Made by a program: the position numbers and the translations under genes. The notes beneath the pieces were generated by a model. That model saw only the letters and a program-made list of their open reading frames with translations, ran no database searches and had not been told where the DNA came from. Of a stretch of DNA of 64,000 nt, positions 61,046-64,000 are shown piece after piece. Numbering within the stretch: position 1 is the first letter of the stretch; each line of letters starts with the position of its first letter. This stretch comes from Gammaproteobacteria bacterium (GTDB lineage: Bacteria; Pseudomonadota; Gammaproteobacteria; Burkholderiales; Rhodocyclaceae), in contig JARFTX010000007.1 in NCBI GenBank assembly GCA_029289265.1, forward strand, positions 1 to 64,000. Reading direction: 5' to 3'.

Positions 61046-61521
61046 GCCTCGATGTCGACCGGGGTGCCCGCGGCGACGAGATCGAAGAGCTCGATCACGT
61101 CGGCGTTGCGCATGCGCACGCAGCCGTGCGAGCGCGGCTCGCCCATCGGCTGGTCTTCGGGCGTGCCGTGGATGTAGATGTAGCGCCGCATCGTATCGAC
61201 CGCGCCGAAACGGTTGCGGCCGGGCTCGAGCCCGCGCAGCCACAGGATTCGCGACAGGATCCAGTCCCGCTCGGGATGGGCGCGGGCGAGCGCCGGCGAC
61301 CACACCTCGCCGGTCGGCCGCCGCCCGCGGAACACCGCCCCGCACGGTGCACCGGCGCCGATGCGGGCGCGCACTTCGTGCCGGCCGCGCGGCGTGCAGC
61401 CGCTGCCCTCCTGCTCTCCGGCGCCGTTGTGCGCCGTCGACACCCGGTAGCGGCGGATGCAGGCGCCATCGTCGGCGAACAAGGACAGGCGCTGTGCGCC
61501 CAGATCGATGTGGATGCGCAT
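61042..61521 (-). CDS. L,D-transpeptidase (YkuD) domain protein
   Basis: A 159-residue protein consisting almost entirely of a YkuD domain. The active-site signature is HGTPEDQPMGEPRSHGCVRM (Cys about residue 136) and the N-terminus MRIHIDLGAQRLSLFADDG is the family's first strands. No signal peptide or membrane segment is seen, which is odd for an enzyme that crosslinks peptidoglycan in the periplasm; a cytoplasmic or recycling role, or a missed upstream start, is possible. The frame is open upstream but overlaps tadA. It lies between tadA and the GNAT gene. Confidence 0.88.
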   Translation of the reverse strand: MRIHIDLGAQRLSLFADDGACIRRYRVSTAHNGAGEQEGSGCTPRGRHEVRARIGAGAPCGAVFRGRRPTGEVWSPALARAHPERDWILSRILWLRGLEPGRNRFGAVDTMRRYIYIHGTPEDQPMGEPRSHGCVRMRNADVIELFDLVAAGTPVDIEA

Positions 61522-61526
61522 CGCGC

Positions 61527-62015
<489 letters not shown>

Positions 62016-62216
62016 CTACCCGACCCCCGCACCGGCCGCATCGCCGGGATCGGGGGTCCGCCCTCGCGGCGGCGGCACCCCGTCCGCGCGACAGGGCCGC
62101 GCGAACGCGTGTGAAACGGCAGGCGTGGTGGCAGAATGGCCGGATTCACCCCATCGGCCGGTCGGCGCGAGCTGCGGGAGCGCGGCGGCCGGACGAACTG
62201 CCGTGGAGGGCGCGTC

Positions 62217-63635
62217 ATGAGCGAGATCGTCGACGTCGCGATCATCGGGGCCGGTTCCGCCGGACTCGCGGCCCTGCGTGAAGTGCGCAAGCGCACCGAC
62301 CGCTTCGTGCTGATCAATCACGGCCCCTACGGCACGACCTGCGCGCGCGTGGGCTGCATGCCGTCCAAGGCCTTGATCGAGGCCGCCAAGGCCTTCCACC
62401 ATCGCCACGCCTTCGACACTTTCGGCATACGCGGCGCACGCGGGCTGACCGTAGACCTGCCCGCGGTCCTGGAGCGCGTGCGCGAACTCCGCGACGGATT
62501 CGTCGCCGGCACGCTCAAGGCGACCGAGAACCTGCACGACCGGTCCATCACCGGGCGGGCACGCCTTGCCGGTCCCGACCGGATCGAGGTCGAAGGCCGC
62601 GAGATCCGCGCCCACAAGATCATCATCGCGACCGGCTCGAGCCCGATCGTTCCGGCTTCCTGGCCGACGCTCGGCCGGCGCCTGCTGACCACCGACAGCC
62701 TGTTCGAGCAGACCGGGCTGCCCAAGCGCCTGGCGGTCGTCGGGCTGGGCGCGATCGGCGTCGAGATCGCCCAGGCGCTGGCTCGGCTCGGCATCGAAGT
62801 CCATGCCTTCGGACAGAACCCGATGCTCGGCGGACTCAGCGATCCGTCCGTGAGCAAGGTGTTCGAGGCCTTGCTAGGCGACGAATTTCCCCTGCATCTC
62901 GGCGCGCCGGCGCAGGTGACGCTGCTCGACGAAGACCACATCCGGGTCGGCAACGGCTCGGCCGAGGCCGTCGTCGACGGCGTCCTCGCCGCGCTCGGCC
63001 GACGTCCGAACGTCGCGGACCTGGGCCTCGAGACGCTGGGCGTCACACTCGACGCGCGCGGCATGCCCGAGGTCGACCCCGCGACGATGCAGGTCGCCGA
63101 CCTGCCCGTGTTCTTCGCCGGCGACGCCAACGGCCACAACGGGCTGCTGCACGAAGCCGCCGACGAAGGCCATATCGCCGGTCTCAACGCGATCAGCGAC
63201 GACGTGCGCTGCTTCAAGCGCCGCACGCCGCTCGCGATCGTCTTCTCCGAGCCGGGCGTCGCGGTGGTCGGCAAGCGCTTCCGTGACCTCAACGCCTACA
63301 CGACGCTGATCGGCGAGGTGAGCTTCGCCAACCAGGGCCGCGCCCGCATCGCCCAGCGCAACGCCGGGCTCATGCGCCTCTATGCCGAACAGGACACCGG
63401 GGTTCTGCTCGGCGCGGAGATGTGCGCGCCGGCCGCCGAGCACATGGCACATTTGCTCGCGCTCGCCATCGAGCACGCGATGACGGTGCGCGAGCTCCTG
63501 CGCCTGCCCTTCTATCACCCGGTGCTGGAAGAAGGACTGCGCACCGCGCTGCGCGACCTGGCCGGGCAGCTCCCGCCGTGCGGAGACTCGGACCTTGCGG
63601 CCTGCGACGCCTACGACGCGGAGGCCCTCGACTGA
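62217..63635 (+). CDS. Dihydrolipoamide dehydrogenase-like flavoprotein
   Basis: A 472-residue pyridine-nucleotide disulfide oxidoreductase. It has the FAD-binding GAGSAGLAALREVRK, the redox-active CARVGCMPSKAL (Cys pair about residues 43 and 48), the NAD-binding GLGAIGVEIAQALARLG (about 184-200), a second FAD contact VFFAGDANGH, and the C-terminal active-site HPVLEEGLR. It therefore looks catalytically complete. No E1 or E2 subunit of a 2-oxoacid dehydrogenase is nearby, so it may serve a remote complex or another disulfide substrate. GGAGG eight bases before ATG 62217 supports the start. Confidence 0.9.
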   Translation: MSEIVDVAIIGAGSAGLAALREVRKRTDRFVLINHGPYGTTCARVGCMPSKALIEAAKAFHHRHAFDTFGIRGARGLTVDLPAVLERVRELRDGFVAGTLKATENLHDRSITGRARLAGPDRIEVEGREIRAHKIIIATGSSPIVPASWPTLGRRLLTTDSLFEQTGLPKRLAVVGLGAIGVEIAQALARLGIEVHAFGQNPMLGGLSDPSVSKVFEALLGDEFPLHLGAPAQVTLLDEDHIRVGNGSAEAVVDGVLAALGRRPNVADLGLETLGVTLDARGMPEVDPATMQVADLPVFFAGDANGHNGLLHEAADEGHIAGLNAISDDVRCFKRRTPLAIVFSEPGVAVVGKRFRDLNAYTTLIGEVSFANQGRARIAQRNAGLMRLYAEQDTGVLLGAEMCAPAAEHMAHLLALAIEHAMTVRELLRLPFYHPVLEEGLRTALRDLAGQLPPCGDSDLAACDAYDAEALD

Positions 63636-63754
63636 GACGGGCCCCGCCCATCCGAAGCATCGATCACGCGCACCGTCTGCGTGGCGGGCGGCAGGGCCTC
63701 GGAAGGAAGGACCGCCCCCGCAATCATCGCCGCACGACTTGCAGCTGCCTCGAG

Positions 63755-64000
63755 TTACGGCAAGACTTGGCGCATCGACTGCGCCAGTTCGGCGTGACCT
63801 CGTGCGCGGAGCGTGTCGGCGGCGTTGAGGCGATCGCGCGCGTCCTTGTTCTGGCTGAGCTTGGACTTGCCGACCAGCGAGGTGACGACGATCTCGATGC
63901 CCACGATGTTCTGCAGCATGGCATCGATGAACCCGGGCGCGGAGTCCGCCATCTTCCAGGGCCTGGCTTCGCCCGCTTCGTGACGCCGCGTCAGGCGGCC
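63755..64000 (-). CDS. FMN-binding negative transcriptional regulator (PaiB-like), C-terminal part
   Basis: The last 81 residues of a gene that begins beyond the right edge. The frame reads PWKMADSAPGFIDAMLQNIVG, then IEIVVTSLVGKSKLSQNKDARDR, which matches the end of PaiB-family FMN-binding proteins (split in two parts here). Those in Bacillus affect protease and sporulation genes; others are flavin-binding proteins of unknown role. The last residues (AQSMRQVLP) show an unremarkable end. Confidence 0.8.
   Translation of the reverse strand, partial: GRLTRRHEAGEARPWKMADSAPGFIDAMLQNIVGIEIVVTSLVGKSKLSQNKDARDRLNAADTLRARGHAELAQSMRQVLP

Overview
The window is a dense, GC-rich stretch of chromosome from a betaproteobacterium. 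Gene order and protein sequence point to the Rhodocyclales (Azoarcus, Thauera and relatives). This placement is an inference from the rpoE-rseABC-mucD-lepA-lepB-rnc-era-recO-pdxJ-acpS-nagZ-uvrC-pgsA order, the yceD-rpmF-plsX-fabHDG-acpP-fabF order and the L32 sequence. I see no insertion sequence, prophage, integrase or CRISPR array. Almost everything is core metabolism and information processing.

Layout. 1-14763 (minus strand) is one long stack of genes read toward base 1. It starts at a good sigma-70 promoter in front of rpoE. It runs through the sigma-E envelope-stress module (rpoE, rseA, rseB, rseC, mucD and a glutaredoxin-like gene), lepA, lepB, a small membrane protein, rnc, era, recO, pdxJ, acpS, nagZ, uvrC and pgsA, and ends in a truncated tRNA-Gly. 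Many junctions are 4-base ATGA or GTGA overlaps. 14983-23106 holds nadB (plus strand), then on the minus strand a YgfX-like gene and the fatty-acid cluster fabF, acpP, fabG, fabD, fabH, plsX, with rpmF and yceD upstream. 23185-33627 holds maf, a tetrapyrrole-type methyltransferase, a HAD phosphatase, rluC, rne with a long structured leader, a low-molecular-weight phosphatase, uvrB and an aspartate-type aminotransferase. 33732-33930 holds two identical tRNA-Asn genes.

34209-45811 is more accessory: a lipoprotein subtilase that looks like an autotransporter, a Lon-family protease, moaA, rmuC, a large FtsX-type permease without its ATPase, and an M20 amidohydrolase. 46067-53908 is a four-gene operon: transglutaminase-DUF2126, circularly permuted ATP-grasp fused to an alpha-E domain, a second transglutaminase-like protein, and a histone-deacetylase-family amidohydrolase. 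53989-63635 returns to housekeeping: an ankyrin protein, tatD, a PilZ protein, holB, tmk, mltG, ygfZ, an NRDE protein, a GNAT enzyme, an L,D-transpeptidase, tadA and a dihydrolipoamide dehydrogenase. The right edge cuts a paiB-like gene.

The most interesting signal is the control region of the four-gene operon. A near-consensus sigma-54 promoter (46015-46030) is preceded by two NtrC-like dyads exactly 32 bp apart, centred near -142 and -110. This closely matches the geometry of the E. coli glnAp2 promoter. It suggests that a poorly understood peptide or amide-bond-forming system is switched on by nitrogen limitation here. A perfect terminator hairpin between its first two genes and a divergent amidohydrolase add to the picture. 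Other signals worth checking are the structured leader of rne, a nearly leaderless yceD transcript, and a palindrome at the start of the rmuC transcript.
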